Positions 16,649 to 26,351 are shown, numbered from the stretch's first letter. The stretch is DNA of 64,000 bases from Mycobacterium ostraviense (GCF_002705925.1 NZ_NKRE01000001.1:5091466-5155465), one strand, 5' to 3'. Notes: generated from the sequence alone by a model not told the origin. Numbers and translations: made by a program.

Positions 16649-17797
16649 TCAGACCATGGCGGTCGGCGCCACCTTCAGGCCAATTGCCAAGGCGCCGGCC
16701 AGTTCTCGGCTGACGTCGTAGTCGAAGACCACATGTCCGCTGACCACGTCGACGTCGCGTTTGGCCCGTTGTAGCGGGTTGCTGAGAAAGTGCGCACTGG
16801 CGCCGGACACCTCGAGCAGGCCGGCGATCACCGCGCGTGATTCCCGCACGATGTGCGCGGCGGCCAGGCGGGCATCGGCGCGGGGGGGGCGCGGCACGCG
16901 GTCTCCGGCCGCCAGGGTCTCATCGATTCGCCCCGCGGTGTCGGCCAGCAGACCGTGCAGGGCGCGTAGCCGGACCCGGGCTTCGGCGAGTCGGGCTTGA
17001 GCGGCCGGCTTGTCCTTCTGCGTGCCACTCTCGTAGGCAAGGACGCGTTCGAAGAGGCGCTCGGCGAAGATTTCGGTGACGCGCTCGGCGGCGCCCAGCG
17101 CCGGCATCGCGGCGACCAGTGCCAGCGCGGGTATCAGCGGCCAGCGGTAGACGTCCGCGTCGTGCAGCAGCGCGCCCGGCGCGGTGCCGGCGTAGATATC
17201 GCTGACCTTGACCAGTCGGTGTGCGGGGACGAAAACGTCGTCGATGACGACGTCGTTGGAGCCGGTGGCGCGCATCCCGTCGGTTTGCCAGACGTCGACC
17301 ATCCGGATGTCGTCGGCGGGCACCAGCACAAGTGCGGGGTAAATCGCGTTATCGGGACCGCAGAGCGCGCCGACGATCGTCCAGTTGCCGTCCATCACGC
17401 CGGTGGCCCACGACCAGCGACCGGACAGCCGAACGCCCCCGTCCACCGCGACACCGCGCCCGGTAGGCGCCAACGGTGACGAAGCGAGAAACGGTCGGGA
17501 AGCGAATCCCTCGCTTTGGGCGCGCTCGTCGAAAAGGGCCAGCATCCAGTTGTGCAGCGTGTAGAACGCCGCAGTCCAGGCGGTTGACGCGCAGCCGTGT
17601 GCCATCCGGCGTACCGGGTCGAAGATCGCCGCGAATTCGGCCTGCTGACCGCCATACCGCGTGGGCCTCAACAGGTCGAAGAATCCCGACTCGATCAGGT
17701 CAGCGGCCGTGGCGGCCGGTAACCGGCGAAGCTCCTCGGCATCCTGTGCACGCTGACCCAGTCGATCCACGAATGCGTTCGTGATACCGGCGGTCAT
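16649..17797 (-). CDS. Acyl-CoA dehydrogenase-fold flavoprotein (HsaA/hydroxylase type)
   Basis: A 382-residue protein from ATG 17797 (the frame opens at 17839). It has the acyl-CoA dehydrogenase layout: an N-terminal helix with LPAATAADLIESGFFDLLRP, a middle beta domain (LSGRWSWATGVMDGNWTIVGAL, TGSNDVVIDDVFVPAHR) and a helical C-terminus (LLEVSGASAHFLSNPLQRAKRDVDVVSGHVVFDYD). The last motif, and the lack of a catalytic Glu where dehydrogenases have one, resemble two-component flavin monooxygenases such as HsaA rather than fatty-acid oxidation enzymes. The substrate is not determinable. The next gene upstream on the same strand is the tocopherol-cyclase-like one, 54 bases away. Confidence 0.82.
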   Translation of the reverse strand: MTAGITNAFVDRLGQRAQDAEELRRLPAATAADLIESGFFDLLRPTRYGGQQAEFAAIFDPVRRMAHGCASTAWTAAFYTLHNWMLALFDERAQSEGFASRPFLASSPLAPTGRGVAVDGGVRLSGRWSWATGVMDGNWTIVGALCGPDNAIYPALVLVPADDIRMVDVWQTDGMRATGSNDVVIDDVFVPAHRLVKVSDIYAGTAPGALLHDADVYRWPLIPALALVAAMPALGAAERVTEIFAERLFERVLAYESGTQKDKPAAQARLAEARVRLRALHGLLADTAGRIDETLAAGDRVPRPPRADARLAAAHIVRESRAVIAGLLEVSGASAHFLSNPLQRAKRDVDVVSGHVVFDYDVSRELAGALAIGLKVAPTAMV

Positions 17798-17851
17798 GTG
17801 CCGACCATACTGTCTGGTACGGGGCGCGTTGTTCGGCACGACCCAGCGCCG

Positions 17852-18856
17852 CTACCCGGCCGGCCGGCTGCCGATTTCCAGACCCGTCAGCTCGGAGGTG
17901 CCGTCGAAGACCACCCGGCCGAACTTGCGCACGACGCAATGAAGCCGGCCGGCAAGATGCTCGAAGTCGGTGTCGACGTTGCGCCGCTGCCCGGGCAGTG
18001 GCACCGGTAAGACGTGCGGATCGCGGCCGCCGGCGTCACCGTCCAGCCAAATCTGGTAGAGCGGCGTGAACGCCCGGATACGCCAGTGGCCGTCGCCGAC
18101 CTGCGATCGCACCAGCGCCGGCGGCGTCATCCGGATCACCTCGTCACCGAGGCGCACCACCACTCCGGTGACATCCTGGCGGATGGGGCCGACATGAAGA
18201 AGTCCGCCCGAAAACGCGACGGAGACGTCTGCGCCGTCGAAATCGTGTGCCTGGCCCCACCACCAGCGCTCGGGAAACCCCGCGCCCCAGTTCCGTTCGG
18301 CATAGAGCCGGGCGTCATCGAACGTCCAGGTACCGTCACTGAATTCGACTGTGCCGCTTGCCTTCCCACCCAGGCGGTAGGGATGCCAGTATTGGTTCAG
18401 AAACGGGATCGAGGAGAAGACCCCGCCGCCCCCAAAAGCCTTGGGCCATTGGAACAGATCAGTGAATCGCAGGTTCAGATGGATGTCGTCGAGGTCGATC
18501 CGTAGCCGGTCGGTGGCAGCTGCGAAACTGCCGGCCGGGTCGGTCCCGGCGTGGACCGTGAACGGAGAAGATTCCGCTTCGGCTCCGTCCAGCGCCGCCG
18601 ACCGCACGACGCCGCCGGGATGTAGCGCGACCGCCACGGTGGCCCAGTCCCCGTCCGGGTGCCGATTGACGCTGCACAGCCCGACCACGACGCGATCCGA
18701 GGCGCCATTGGTGAGGCGCCAGAACCAGCCCTCCATTTCACAGCCATGGGAGGGCAGCGGATCGCCGAAGGGCAGGTCAGCGCCGGTGCTGCGATAGGCA
18801 TCGACCAGTCGCTTGGCGATACCCTCGACGGCCCAGCGCAGGTATGCGGCGGTCAT
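17852..18856 (-). CDS. Tocopherol-cyclase-like / DUF2804-type lipocalin-fold protein
   Basis: A 334-residue protein with HGCEMEGWFWRLTNGASDR, FQWPKAFGGGGVFSSIPFLNQYWHPY and YAERNWGAGFPERWWWGQAHDF, the tryptophan-rich signature of plant tocopherol cyclase homologues. Bacterial members are of unknown role; the fold is a beta-barrel pair able to hold a prenyl-type lipid. No signal peptide. Its ATG overlaps the stop of lipM (ATGA, four bases), so the two are translationally coupled and probably act on a common lipid substrate. The acyl-CoA-dehydrogenase-like gene may be the third member of the operon. Confidence 0.72.
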   Translation of the reverse strand: MTAAYLRWAVEGIAKRLVDAYRSTGADLPFGDPLPSHGCEMEGWFWRLTNGASDRVVVGLCSVNRHPDGDWATVAVALHPGGVVRSAALDGAEAESSPFTVHAGTDPAGSFAAATDRLRIDLDDIHLNLRFTDLFQWPKAFGGGGVFSSIPFLNQYWHPYRLGGKASGTVEFSDGTWTFDDARLYAERNWGAGFPERWWWGQAHDFDGADVSVAFSGGLLHVGPIRQDVTGVVVRLGDEVIRMTPPALVRSQVGDGHWRIRAFTPLYQIWLDGDAGGRDPHVLPVPLPGQRRNVDTDFEHLAGRLHCVVRKFGRVVFDGTSELTGLEIGSRPAG

Positions 18857-20124
18857 CGGTGCCGCGTCGCGTAGATCTCGGCCAGGAACTGCTCGACGGC
18901 GATCGCCGCATGTTGCGCCCGGACCGACCCGAAGATGTCGAAAGCGTGCTGGGTAAGCGGCAGTTCGGCATACACCACGGGTTGGGTGCTGACGTCGCGA
19001 AGCGCGGTGACAAACGCGCGTGCCTGCTCGACGGGCACCAGCGAGTCGTTGCGGCCGTGCAGCACGAAGAAGGGTGGAGCATCAGCGGAAACATGGTTGA
19101 CCGGTGACGCGGTGACAAACGGCTCCAGGTTGGTCGCGGGGCGTTGTTTGAGAACGGATTTTACGAGCAGCCCCGGCATCATCGGATGCATCGCGTCGTC
19201 GAAGCGGGTGAAGTCGTAGACACCGTAGAACGGCACCGCCGCGTGGACGCGGGTATCAGCGTCTTCGAATCCCGGCTGGAATTGCCGATCGTTGGGTGTC
19301 AGCGCCGCCAGCGACGACAGGTGACCGCCGGCCGAGCCGCCGGTGATGGCGATGAAGTCGGGGTCGCCGCCGTACTCGCCGATGTGCTCCCTGACCCAGG
19401 CCAGCGCTCGCTTGACGTCGACGATGTGATCGGGCCACGTGTTGCGCGGGCTGTGACGGTAGTTGATCGCCACGCAGACCCAGCCCAACTCGGCGAGGTG
19501 GCTCATCAAAGGGTGGGCCTGTCCGCGTTTGTTTCCGGTCGTCCAGGCACCGCCGGGGATCTGAAACAGCACCGGCGCCTTGCCGGAGCGATCGAGATCC
19601 GGACGTCGCCAGATATCGAGATGATTGGCCCGGCCGTATTCGCCGTAGCTGATGTCGCCGTCGTGGGCATAGTCGCGGTAGATCCGCAGCATGCGCAGCG
19701 GTCCGGGAGTCTTGGCGGTGCCACCGCCGGACGCGCGGCGCCACAGGCCGTCCGAGTCGGTGCGGCGACGGGTCCCCAAGCCGCTGTCCAACGCGGCGGC
19801 AAGCGGGACATCGGCTCGATGGCCCGAGCGACTGAAGTTGAGCAGACCGAACGCCGAGATGGCGGCGACCAGCCAGGAGAGCGCCCGCACCGGCCGGGTC
19901 AGGCGCCGGGCGGTCAACGCCAGTCCGCCTACCTGGCTGGCCAGTGTCGGCAGCGGAAACTCGGTGACGACCAGACCGAAAATCCATGACCACAGTGACG
20001 CGAACCCGTTGCGCGCCAGGGGTTTATATGCGTTGAGCGTGGCGGTGGCGGTCACCGCCGTCACTGCCAGAGCGCCGATTTGCCGAAGGATGTGGATGAA
20101 CTGAGCTCTGCCCATGTGGGCCAC
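18853..20124 (-). CDS. lipM: Membrane-attached esterase/lipase, LipM-like alpha/beta hydrolase
   Basis: A 423-residue protein whose first 130 residues hold several hydrophobic segments (LWSWIFGLVVTEFPLP, ALSWLVAAISAFGLLNF), followed by a hormone-sensitive-lipase-type hydrolase: LFQIPGGAWTTGNKRG (oxyanion loop), YRHSPRNTWPDHIVD, the nucleophile elbow ITGGSAGGHLSS, and ADAPPFFVLHGRNDSLVPV with the catalytic Asp, then QHAF for His. It matches M. tuberculosis LipM (Rv2284) segment by segment from memory. The start is ATG 20124 or 20115. It overlaps the cyclase-like gene and diverges from the acyltransferase at 20269. Confidence 0.9.
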   Translation of the reverse strand: MAHMGRAQFIHILRQIGALAVTAVTATATLNAYKPLARNGFASLWSWIFGLVVTEFPLPTLASQVGGLALTARRLTRPVRALSWLVAAISAFGLLNFSRSGHRADVPLAAALDSGLGTRRRTDSDGLWRRASGGGTAKTPGPLRMLRIYRDYAHDGDISYGEYGRANHLDIWRRPDLDRSGKAPVLFQIPGGAWTTGNKRGQAHPLMSHLAELGWVCVAINYRHSPRNTWPDHIVDVKRALAWVREHIGEYGGDPDFIAITGGSAGGHLSSLAALTPNDRQFQPGFEDADTRVHAAVPFYGVYDFTRFDDAMHPMMPGLLVKSVLKQRPATNLEPFVTASPVNHVSADAPPFFVLHGRNDSLVPVEQARAFVTALRDVSTQPVVYAELPLTQHAFDIFGSVRAQHAAIAVEQFLAEIYATRHR

Positions 20125-20268
20125 CTTACTTAGCGCGCCTTCCCGACTGACCGATCAGGGTGCCGGAGCCTCGTGGCGTGGTCGAGAATCGGTGCGGCGC
20201 TTGGTGTCACGAGTCAATAGAGCTGCGGCGTACCATCGGCTCCAGCTGAGCACCTGTGAGGCCAAGAC

Positions 20269-21087
20269 ATGGGCGATACCCACAGCGATCCGACCGACAT
20301 CGAAAAATGGGACCGCGGCCTGACCGAGCACGTCATCACACTGACCCGGCCGATCGTCAAGCGCTATTTCCGTTCCGAGGTGCGCGGCCTGGACAATATC
20401 CCGCCCGGCGCATGCCTGGTGGTCTCGAACCATTCCGGCGGCCTGGTTTCGGTGGACCTTTCGGTGTTCGCCGTGGGGTACTACGACAAATACGGCTACG
20501 ACCGCCCGCTGTACGCGCTGGGCTTCGACACTTTGTTCGCCGGGCCGGCCGGTGAGTTCTTCAAGCGCACCGGCGTGATCCGCGCAACGCGTGACAACGC
20601 CGCCAAGGCGTTGGCCGCCGGTGCGGTCGTGCTGGTATTCCCCGGCGGTGACTTCGACGTCTATCGGCCCACCCTGCGGGAGAACGTCATCGACTTCGGT
20701 GGCCGAACCGGCTATGTGACCACCGCCGTCGAAGCGAAGGTGCCGATCGTGCCCGCGGTCTCGATCGGCGGCCAGGAAGGCCAGTTCTTCCTGACCCGCG
20801 GCAGACGGCTGGCGCATGCGCTTGGGCTGACCAAGTTGGAACGCAAGCTGTTCCGGACCAACATCCTGCCGGTGACTATTGGCTTCCCGTTCGGGCTCAG
20901 CATCGTCGCGCCGGTCAACATGCCGCTGCCCACCAAGATCGTCGTCGAGGTACTGCCGCCGCTCGACGTCGGCGAGGAATTCGGCGACGCTCCTGACGTC
21001 AAAGACGTCGACGCGCACGTGCGCCAGGTGATGCAGCAGGGGCTCGACAAGCTGGCCGCCCAGCGGCGCTTTCCGATCCTCGGCTGA
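20269..21087 (+). CDS. Lysophospholipid acyltransferase (PlsC-like)
   Basis: A 272-residue protein from ATG 20269. PlsC-family blocks are present: SNHSGGLVSVDLSVF at about residue 54, where the usual NHxxxxD motif appears as NHSGGLVSVD, then RATRDNAAKALAAG, VFPGGDFDVYRP (the glycerol-phosphate-binding block) and PIVPAVSIGGQEGQFFLTRG. Such enzymes acylate lysophosphatidate or related lipids at the inner membrane face. No signal or long membrane helix. A closely related but broken copy lies at 53135-53927. It is divergent from lipM, separated by 144 bases. Confidence 0.88.
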   Translation: MGDTHSDPTDIEKWDRGLTEHVITLTRPIVKRYFRSEVRGLDNIPPGACLVVSNHSGGLVSVDLSVFAVGYYDKYGYDRPLYALGFDTLFAGPAGEFFKRTGVIRATRDNAAKALAAGAVVLVFPGGDFDVYRPTLRENVIDFGGRTGYVTTAVEAKVPIVPAVSIGGQEGQFFLTRGRRLAHALGLTKLERKLFRTNILPVTIGFPFGLSIVAPVNMPLPTKIVVEVLPPLDVGEEFGDAPDVKDVDAHVRQVMQQGLDKLAAQRRFPILG

Positions 21088-21142
21088 CACCTGCGATCGC
21101 CGCGCGGGCCGTGACGCCACCGCAGCGCCCGACGGTCTTAGT

Positions 21143-21365
21143 TAGCCAGCCCGCACTGGGCGCCGCAGCTGCTGCCATCGCCTGAGACGCCGGCCCCTGC
21201 CACGCCTGATCGACCAACCCTGAGGTCACCGACAAAAATGCGTCCGCGGCCGCGTCCAGCTCAGCGGCCAATCCCTCCCAGGCGGCAGCGGCCGACAACA
21301 TCGGACCCGAACCGGCATCGGAAACCATCAGAAGTAATCTCCGGAGGTAACACCAAGAAACTCAT
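21143..21365 (-). pseudogene. PPE-family N-terminal fragment, frameshifted and truncated
   Basis: On the minus strand from 21365 the sequence reads MSFLVLPPEITS, the PPE start, then one frame later MVSDAGSGPMLSAAAAWEGL, AAELDAAADAFLSVTSGLVD, the WxG-type turn AWQGPASQAMAAAAAPSAGW, and then unrelated residues. An intact PPE domain is about 180 residues; about 74 remain. A one- or few-base loss after PPEITS replaces the usual NSARM. The relic lies 1.1 kb from the PE_PGRS gene on the other strand, so they are not a PE/PPE operon pair. Confidence 0.82.
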
Positions 21366-22453
21366 CGGTCTGCCTTTCTACGCCCGTTCGAGGCGTCGTG
21401 GGACGCAGTCGCGTCCGATTCAGAGACGTGTCGGGACAGATCGAGCGCCATGGCGCCTGCCCCCAAATCGTTGAGTTAGGTTGGGCAGACGTTGCCGGGC
21501 GGCGCATGTATCAACCTTGGCGATTTGATGAACGGGCGGGTCAGCAGGGGATTGGCCGGACTGCCAAACCATAAGTTCGGCAGGCTTCACCGGCCCGATT
21601 GGGTGGCATTGCGACCACCGCGGTCGTGTGGCCGCCGTCTGCTGCTTCCCCTTTCTAGGATTTGGCACGCGTCCAACCAAACAACCGTAGGTGTTCAAGC
21701 AACTGTTGGTACGCAACCGGATCGGCTCAGCCCGGCCCCTGCCACGTCTAACCGTCCGATGCGGTGAATCGCACACTGACTTTGCCTTAGCGCTCGGTCC
21801 GTGTCCGTCGACAGCCAAATGGTCGTCGCTGCCGATTCGGTCACCATCCTGGTCAGAGTCAGTAAGATCCTGCATGGCTATCACCGGGATCGGTTCGCCC
21901 GCTGATTAATTCAGCGATCGCAATGGTGCTGTCGATCCCATTCATGATCTCGAACACCCCTGTCCCGCGCTTGGCCTTGGCTGCGGTGCGATTGATTACT
22001 TCAGGGTCTGCGCTCGATCCATCAGGAGGGCGCGCATCTCCAACCCCTCCGGTTGGCTCAATGTGCAACCCCCGTGGAGTTACTGTAATTAAATTGAGCG
22101 TCCAAGCCGGCGCAGATCGTGAGCTGAAAGATCTTCTCTGCTAACACGTTTGGCGGCTTTTGAACACATCTCTGCTGAAGGTAAGATCATTCAAACGCAC
22201 TATGCCCATACAAAGATCGGGTCACTTTAGTACAAAATATCGGGTCACTTTAACCTTGGCCGGCTCGGTGTTGGCCATGGCCAGCAACGTTGGATCATGG
22301 TCGGCTGGCGGACGGCGACGGTACGACGTCGAAATTACGGCCGTGAATACGCTCGTTTTCCCTCACGTGGCCGGGGTCACAACCTAGGCTCATCTTTCCT
22401 TGATGGACATCATGTAACTGCGTAGCCCGCAGTGAGGCGAAGGGGAGACGGTC
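21366..22453. other. 1.1 kb non-coding stretch upstream of PE_PGRS
   Basis: No convincing gene. Short open frames occur on both strands, but none has codon use, motifs or a ribosome site I trust. Base composition is visibly less GC-rich than the flanks, especially at 21850-22250. A 14-base direct repeat (22216-22252) lies here. The last 100 bases should hold the PE_PGRS promoter and the GAAGGGGAGA ribosome site. Confidence 0.6.
22216..22252. repeat. Two 14-base direct repeats, 23-base period
   Basis: ATCGGGTCACTTTA occurs at 22216-22229 and 22239-22252 with a nine-base A/T-rich spacer. Exact repeats of this length on nearly two helical turns suggest a protein-binding site or the multiple-site end of a lost insertion element. 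About 200 bases before the PE_PGRS start. Confidence 0.65.
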
Positions 22454-25420
22454 ATGTCGTTCTTACTCGCGGAGCCGGACTTGGTGACGGCGGCGGCCGG
22501 CAATTTGGCCAGTATTCGCACGGCGCTGAGCGAAGCCGCTGCCGCAGCATCGACCCCCACGACCGGGCTGGCGGCGGCGGCCGGCGACGAGGTGTCGGCG
22601 GCTATCTCGCGACTGTTTGGGGCGTACGGCCAGGAATTTCAAGCACTCAACGCCCAGGCGACGGCGTTTCATGCCGAGTTCGTGAGCTTGCTCAACGGCG
22701 GCGCAGCGGCCTATGCCGCCGCCGAGGTCACCAACGCGTCGCCGATGCAGGCCCTGGCCGCCGCGGTGAATGCGCCCGCCGAGTCGCTGCTGGGGCGGCC
22801 GCTGATCGGCAACGGCGCCGATGGAGCGGCCGGGACCGGATCGAATCCCGGCGGAAACGGCCAGCCCGGCGGAATTTTGTATGGCAATGGCGGCAATGGC
22901 GGTGCCGGCGGCCCCGGCGGCGGAGCCGGCGGTAGCGGTGGGGCCGCCGGGTTGATCGGCAACGGCGGGGCTGGCGGTGCCGGGGGTAGCGGCGCGGCGG
23001 GCGGCGCCGGCGGTATGGGCGGACTGTTGTACGGCAACGGCGGGGCCGGTGGTAACGGAAACGGTGCCGGGGCCGGAGGGGCCGGCGGCAACGCTGTGTT
23101 CTTCGGCGACGGAGGGAACGGTGGGAGCGGGCCTACGGGCGGTACCGCCGGCCACGCCGGGCTGGTGTCCGGCAACGGCGGCAATGCCGGAGCCGGGTCT
23201 GGGCTCGCCGGCGCGGACGCCGGGTTCTTCGGTAACGGGGGCGCCGGTGGTTCCAGCGCCACGAAGGCTGGCGGCGCCGGCGGAAATGCCTTGTTCGGCA
23301 ATGGCGGTGCCGGTGGTAACGGCGGCGTGGCCGGAATTACGGATGTCCTCACCAGCACGAGTGGCGGAGCCGGCGGAAATACCCTGGTCGGCAACGGTGG
23401 TGCCGGCGGTGCCGGTGGCGTCACCTTTTCCGGTGCCGGCTCGGCGGGCGGTGCCGGTGGCGACGTGGGGCTGTGGGGCTTCGGCGGTGCCGGCGGCGCC
23501 GGCCATGCCGGCACGACGGTGTTGACCGTTGGCATGAACGCCGGCGAAGGCGGCCGCGGCGGCAACGCCGGGCTGCTGTTCGGCGGCGGCGGTGCGGGTG
23601 GGTCCGGTGGCACAGGTGGGGATACGTCGTTTGTTGGAGTCAGCGCCGGCGCCGGCGGTGCCGGGGGTGCCGGCGGCAACGCCAGCTTGGTCGGTAACGG
23701 CGGGGCCGGCGGGGCCGGCGGTGCTGGTGGTGCTGCCGGTACCTTGGCCAATGCCGGCGGTGCCGGCGGTGCCGGCGGTCAGGGCGGTGCCTCCGGGCTG
23801 CTGTACGGCGACGGTGGGTCCGGCGGGGCCGGTGGCAACGGTGGGTCTGCTGCGGGGGCAGGTAACTCCGGTGCTGGCGGTGCCGGCGGAAATGGCAGCA
23901 ACGCGTTCTTCATCGGCAACGGTGGGGCCGGCGGGGCTGGCGGTGCTGGTGGGGACAGCACCCTTTCCGCGCTCGCCGGTAACGCCGGTGTCGGCGGTGC
24001 CGGCGGACACGGTGGTGTCGGCGGGGCGCTGTACGGCAACGGCGGGGACGGTGGGACCGGTGGTATCGGCGGTAAGAGCGCTGACCACCCCGCCGGTACC
24101 GGGGGAGCCGGCGGAAACGGCGGCAACGGCCAATTCATTGGTAACGGTGGCCACGGTGGAGCCGGAGGCACCGGCGGGGCGTCAACTGTCTTGCTCAGCG
24201 GCGATGGCGGGGCGGGTGGTGCTGCCGGAAACGGCGGCAACGCCGGACTGGTGTACGGCACCGGCGGGAACGGCGGGGCGGGCGGGGGAGGCGGCGCCAC
24301 CAGCGCCTCGTTCAGCGGTAAAGGCGGAGCCGGTGCCAACGGCGGTACCGGCGGCAACGCCACGTTAATCGGTGACGGTGGTAACGGTGGAGCCGGCGGC
24401 GCCGGCGGCGTCGGCCCCACGGTCGGGGCCAACGGCAACGGCGGTAGTGGTGGTACCGGCGGGTTGTTGTTTGGCAAAGGCGGCGCAGTCGGTCCACCTG
24501 GCGCGGCCGCGGTGGCCTTCCCCAGCCTCAGCGCCAGCCTTCCCATCGTCGGGCCGTATGAAGACCTGATCACCAACACGATCACCAACCTGCAGAGCAT
24601 CGGCAATGGTGTGCTTGCCAACCCGGCGCCATTCCTGTCGCAGTTCCTCGCCAACCAGTTCGGCTACGGTCAACTGACCCTGACGGCGTTCACGGATGCC
24701 ACCAGGGATTTCGCTATCGGGCTGGCTGGTATTCCGCCGAGCCTGCAATCGGCCTTCCAGGCCCTTGCGGCGGGCAACGTCAGCGCCGCTGTGAGCGACG
24801 TGTTGGGGGCGGTGGTAAAGCTCTTCGTCAGTGGACTTGACGCCAGTGACTTGTCGAACATTTTGCTGCTCGGTCCCGTGGGAGACCTGTTCCCCATCCT
24901 GAGCATCCCCGGATCCATGTCGCAGAACTTCACCAATGTGGTCAATACCCTCACGAGCACAAACCTCGCCTTCACGATCACGCTTGATCCTCCGGGCGGG
25001 GCGATGACCGTTGGATTGCCTCTGGCGATGACCCTTAATGCAGTGGGTTCGCCGGTCACCACGGCGATGGCGGTTGGGCAAAGCGCGACAGCGTTTGTCA
25101 CCGCTGTGCAGGCCGGAGACCTGCCGGCGGCAGCGAGCGCCCTGGTCGGTGCGCCCGCCAACATCGCCAACGGCTTCCTCAATGGTGAGGGCATAATCCC
25201 GCTGGCGCTGCCGCCGTCGACGACCGGGGGAATTCCGGTGACCGTCAACATTCCCGTCGGAGGCATTCTTTCGCCGCTGCGGCCCTTAACGGCGACGATA
25301 GTGGCACCACCACCTATCGGCACGGTTAATCTGACGCTGGGCGGCACGCCTGCCGGTGGCATCGTTCCCGCACTGCTGAGCTACGCGCCCGAACAGCTCG
25401 CGAGGGCAATCGGCGGTTAG
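22454..25420 (+). CDS. PE_PGRS family protein with a unique C-terminal domain
   Basis: A 988-residue protein from ATG 22454 (GGGGAGA upstream). Residues 1-100 are a PE domain: LLAEPDLVTAAAGNLASIRT, helical pair, and the YxxxD/E-like secretion region FGAYGQEFQALNAQ. A GRPLIGNGADG linker leads to about 580 residues of Gly-Gly-Ala/Asn repeats, GNGGAGGAGG type (residues about 120-685). From ASLPIVGPYEDLI a 300-residue non-repetitive domain follows, with PPSLQSAFQALAAGN and a beta-rich, Pro/Thr end. The family is exported by ESX-5 to the surface or medium. The function of this C-terminal domain is unknown. Confidence 0.95.
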   Translation: MSFLLAEPDLVTAAAGNLASIRTALSEAAAAASTPTTGLAAAAGDEVSAAISRLFGAYGQEFQALNAQATAFHAEFVSLLNGGAAAYAAAEVTNASPMQALAAAVNAPAESLLGRPLIGNGADGAAGTGSNPGGNGQPGGILYGNGGNGGAGGPGGGAGGSGGAAGLIGNGGAGGAGGSGAAGGAGGMGGLLYGNGGAGGNGNGAGAGGAGGNAVFFGDGGNGGSGPTGGTAGHAGLVSGNGGNAGAGSGLAGADAGFFGNGGAGGSSATKAGGAGGNALFGNGGAGGNGGVAGITDVLTSTSGGAGGNTLVGNGGAGGAGGVTFSGAGSAGGAGGDVGLWGFGGAGGAGHAGTTVLTVGMNAGEGGRGGNAGLLFGGGGAGGSGGTGGDTSFVGVSAGAGGAGGAGGNASLVGNGGAGGAGGAGGAAGTLANAGGAGGAGGQGGASGLLYGDGGSGGAGGNGGSAAGAGNSGAGGAGGNGSNAFFIGNGGAGGAGGAGGDSTLSALAGNAGVGGAGGHGGVGGALYGNGGDGGTGGIGGKSADHPAGTGGAGGNGGNGQFIGNGGHGGAGGTGGASTVLLSGDGGAGGAAGNGGNAGLVYGTGGNGGAGGGGGATSASFSGKGGAGANGGTGGNATLIGDGGNGGAGGAGGVGPTVGANGNGGSGGTGGLLFGKGGAVGPPGAAAVAFPSLSASLPIVGPYEDLITNTITNLQSIGNGVLANPAPFLSQFLANQFGYGQLTLTAFTDATRDFAIGLAGIPPSLQSAFQALAAGNVSAAVSDVLGAVVKLFVSGLDASDLSNILLLGPVGDLFPILSIPGSMSQNFTNVVNTLTSTNLAFTITLDPPGGAMTVGLPLAMTLNAVGSPVTTAMAVGQSATAFVTAVQAGDLPAAASALVGAPANIANGFLNGEGIIPLALPPSTTGGIPVTVNIPVGGILSPLRPLTATIVAPPPIGTVNLTLGGTPAGGIVPALLSYAPEQLARAIGG

Positions 25421-25626
25421 GAGTGCTGCACGGGGAGTTGGACTCCACCCTTGCCGCAACACCGTCGACGATTTAGATCAGTAATTCGCTAACTGCTCGC
25501 CGAGTGTGCACCGGCTGCGCCGAGTGTGTACTGGCGGCGGGGACACGCCGGGCGGCGCCGCCGTGGTTGCACTCTCGGCGTGCCGGCATTGTGATGAATG
25601 TGGCTGGAGGGCACCGATGGGCAGTT

Positions 25627-26345
25627 GTGAAGACAGACCTCGATGCCCTCCTGAGCGAACTGTATGTGACGATCGACGACCACGTGGTGCAAGCCGACCG
25701 GCGGCGCGCGGGGCGACCGAAGCAATTGACCGACGCCGAGCTGGCGTGCCTGGCGGTGGCTCAGGCGTTGCTCGGCGCCCGCAGCGAACACCCTTGGCTT
25801 GCGAATGTGTTACGGCCGACTCGGGCACCCATTTCCATACCTGCCGAAACAGCCCGGCTACCACAAGCGGGTCAAGGCTGCGACAGCGCTGATCTGCAAG
25901 GCCATGCTGTACCTGGCCACTCAGTGCCCGTCGTGGGCTGACGATCTACGCCTGGTCGACGGCACCCCAGTGCCGTGCGGTGCGTCGCGGGAGACCGCGA
26001 AACGCTTCGAACTGGCCGGTTTCGCCAACTATGGGTATTGCGCCGCGCACTCACGCTGGTTTTTAGGGGGGTGAAGCTGTATTTGTTCACCACCGCCGAA
26101 GGGATGCCCGTCGCGTGGTGTCTTGCCGACCCCAAAATCGGCGAACGAGAGGTGGCCGCAGAGCTTTCGCGCACGCCCGAGACCTCGGCGGGCTGCGCGA
26201 GAAGATGATTGTGCTGGCCGACAAGGGCCTGTCGGGCACCGAGTTGGAACGCTCTGCGCCGACCAGCTGGGCGTACTGCTGGTGCGCCCCGACCGGAAAG
26301 ACGAGAAACAGCGACATTGTCGCCTTGGAAAGGCCTGGGTAACCA
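25627..26345 (+). pseudogene. IS982-family transposase, heavily frameshifted
   Basis: Fragments in several frames reconstruct an IS982 transposase in order: KTDLDALLSELYVTIDDHVV and RPKQLTDAELACLAVAQALL (from GTG 25627); LGHPFPYLPKQPGYHKRVKA and LRLVDGTPVPCGASRETAK (from about 25800), holding the first catalytic Asp; VKLYLFTTAEGMPVAWCLAD and KIGEREVAAEL; VLADKGLSG with the second Asp; ADQLGVLLVRPDRKDE. At least four frame changes occur and the C-terminal part with the catalytic Glu is absent. Terminal inverted repeats were not found. Confidence 0.82.
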
Positions 26346-26351
26346 ATTTTC

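Noticed and set aside
21420..22144. Several 65-155 residue open frames upstream of PE_PGRS
   Set aside because: No ribosome sites, no motifs, and mixed composition on both strands. High GC makes such frames common by chance.
22463..24654. Long minus-strand and other-frame open frames across the PE_PGRS gene
   Set aside because: They are Pro- or Ala-rich shadows of the GGC/GGT repeat and have no independent start or motifs.
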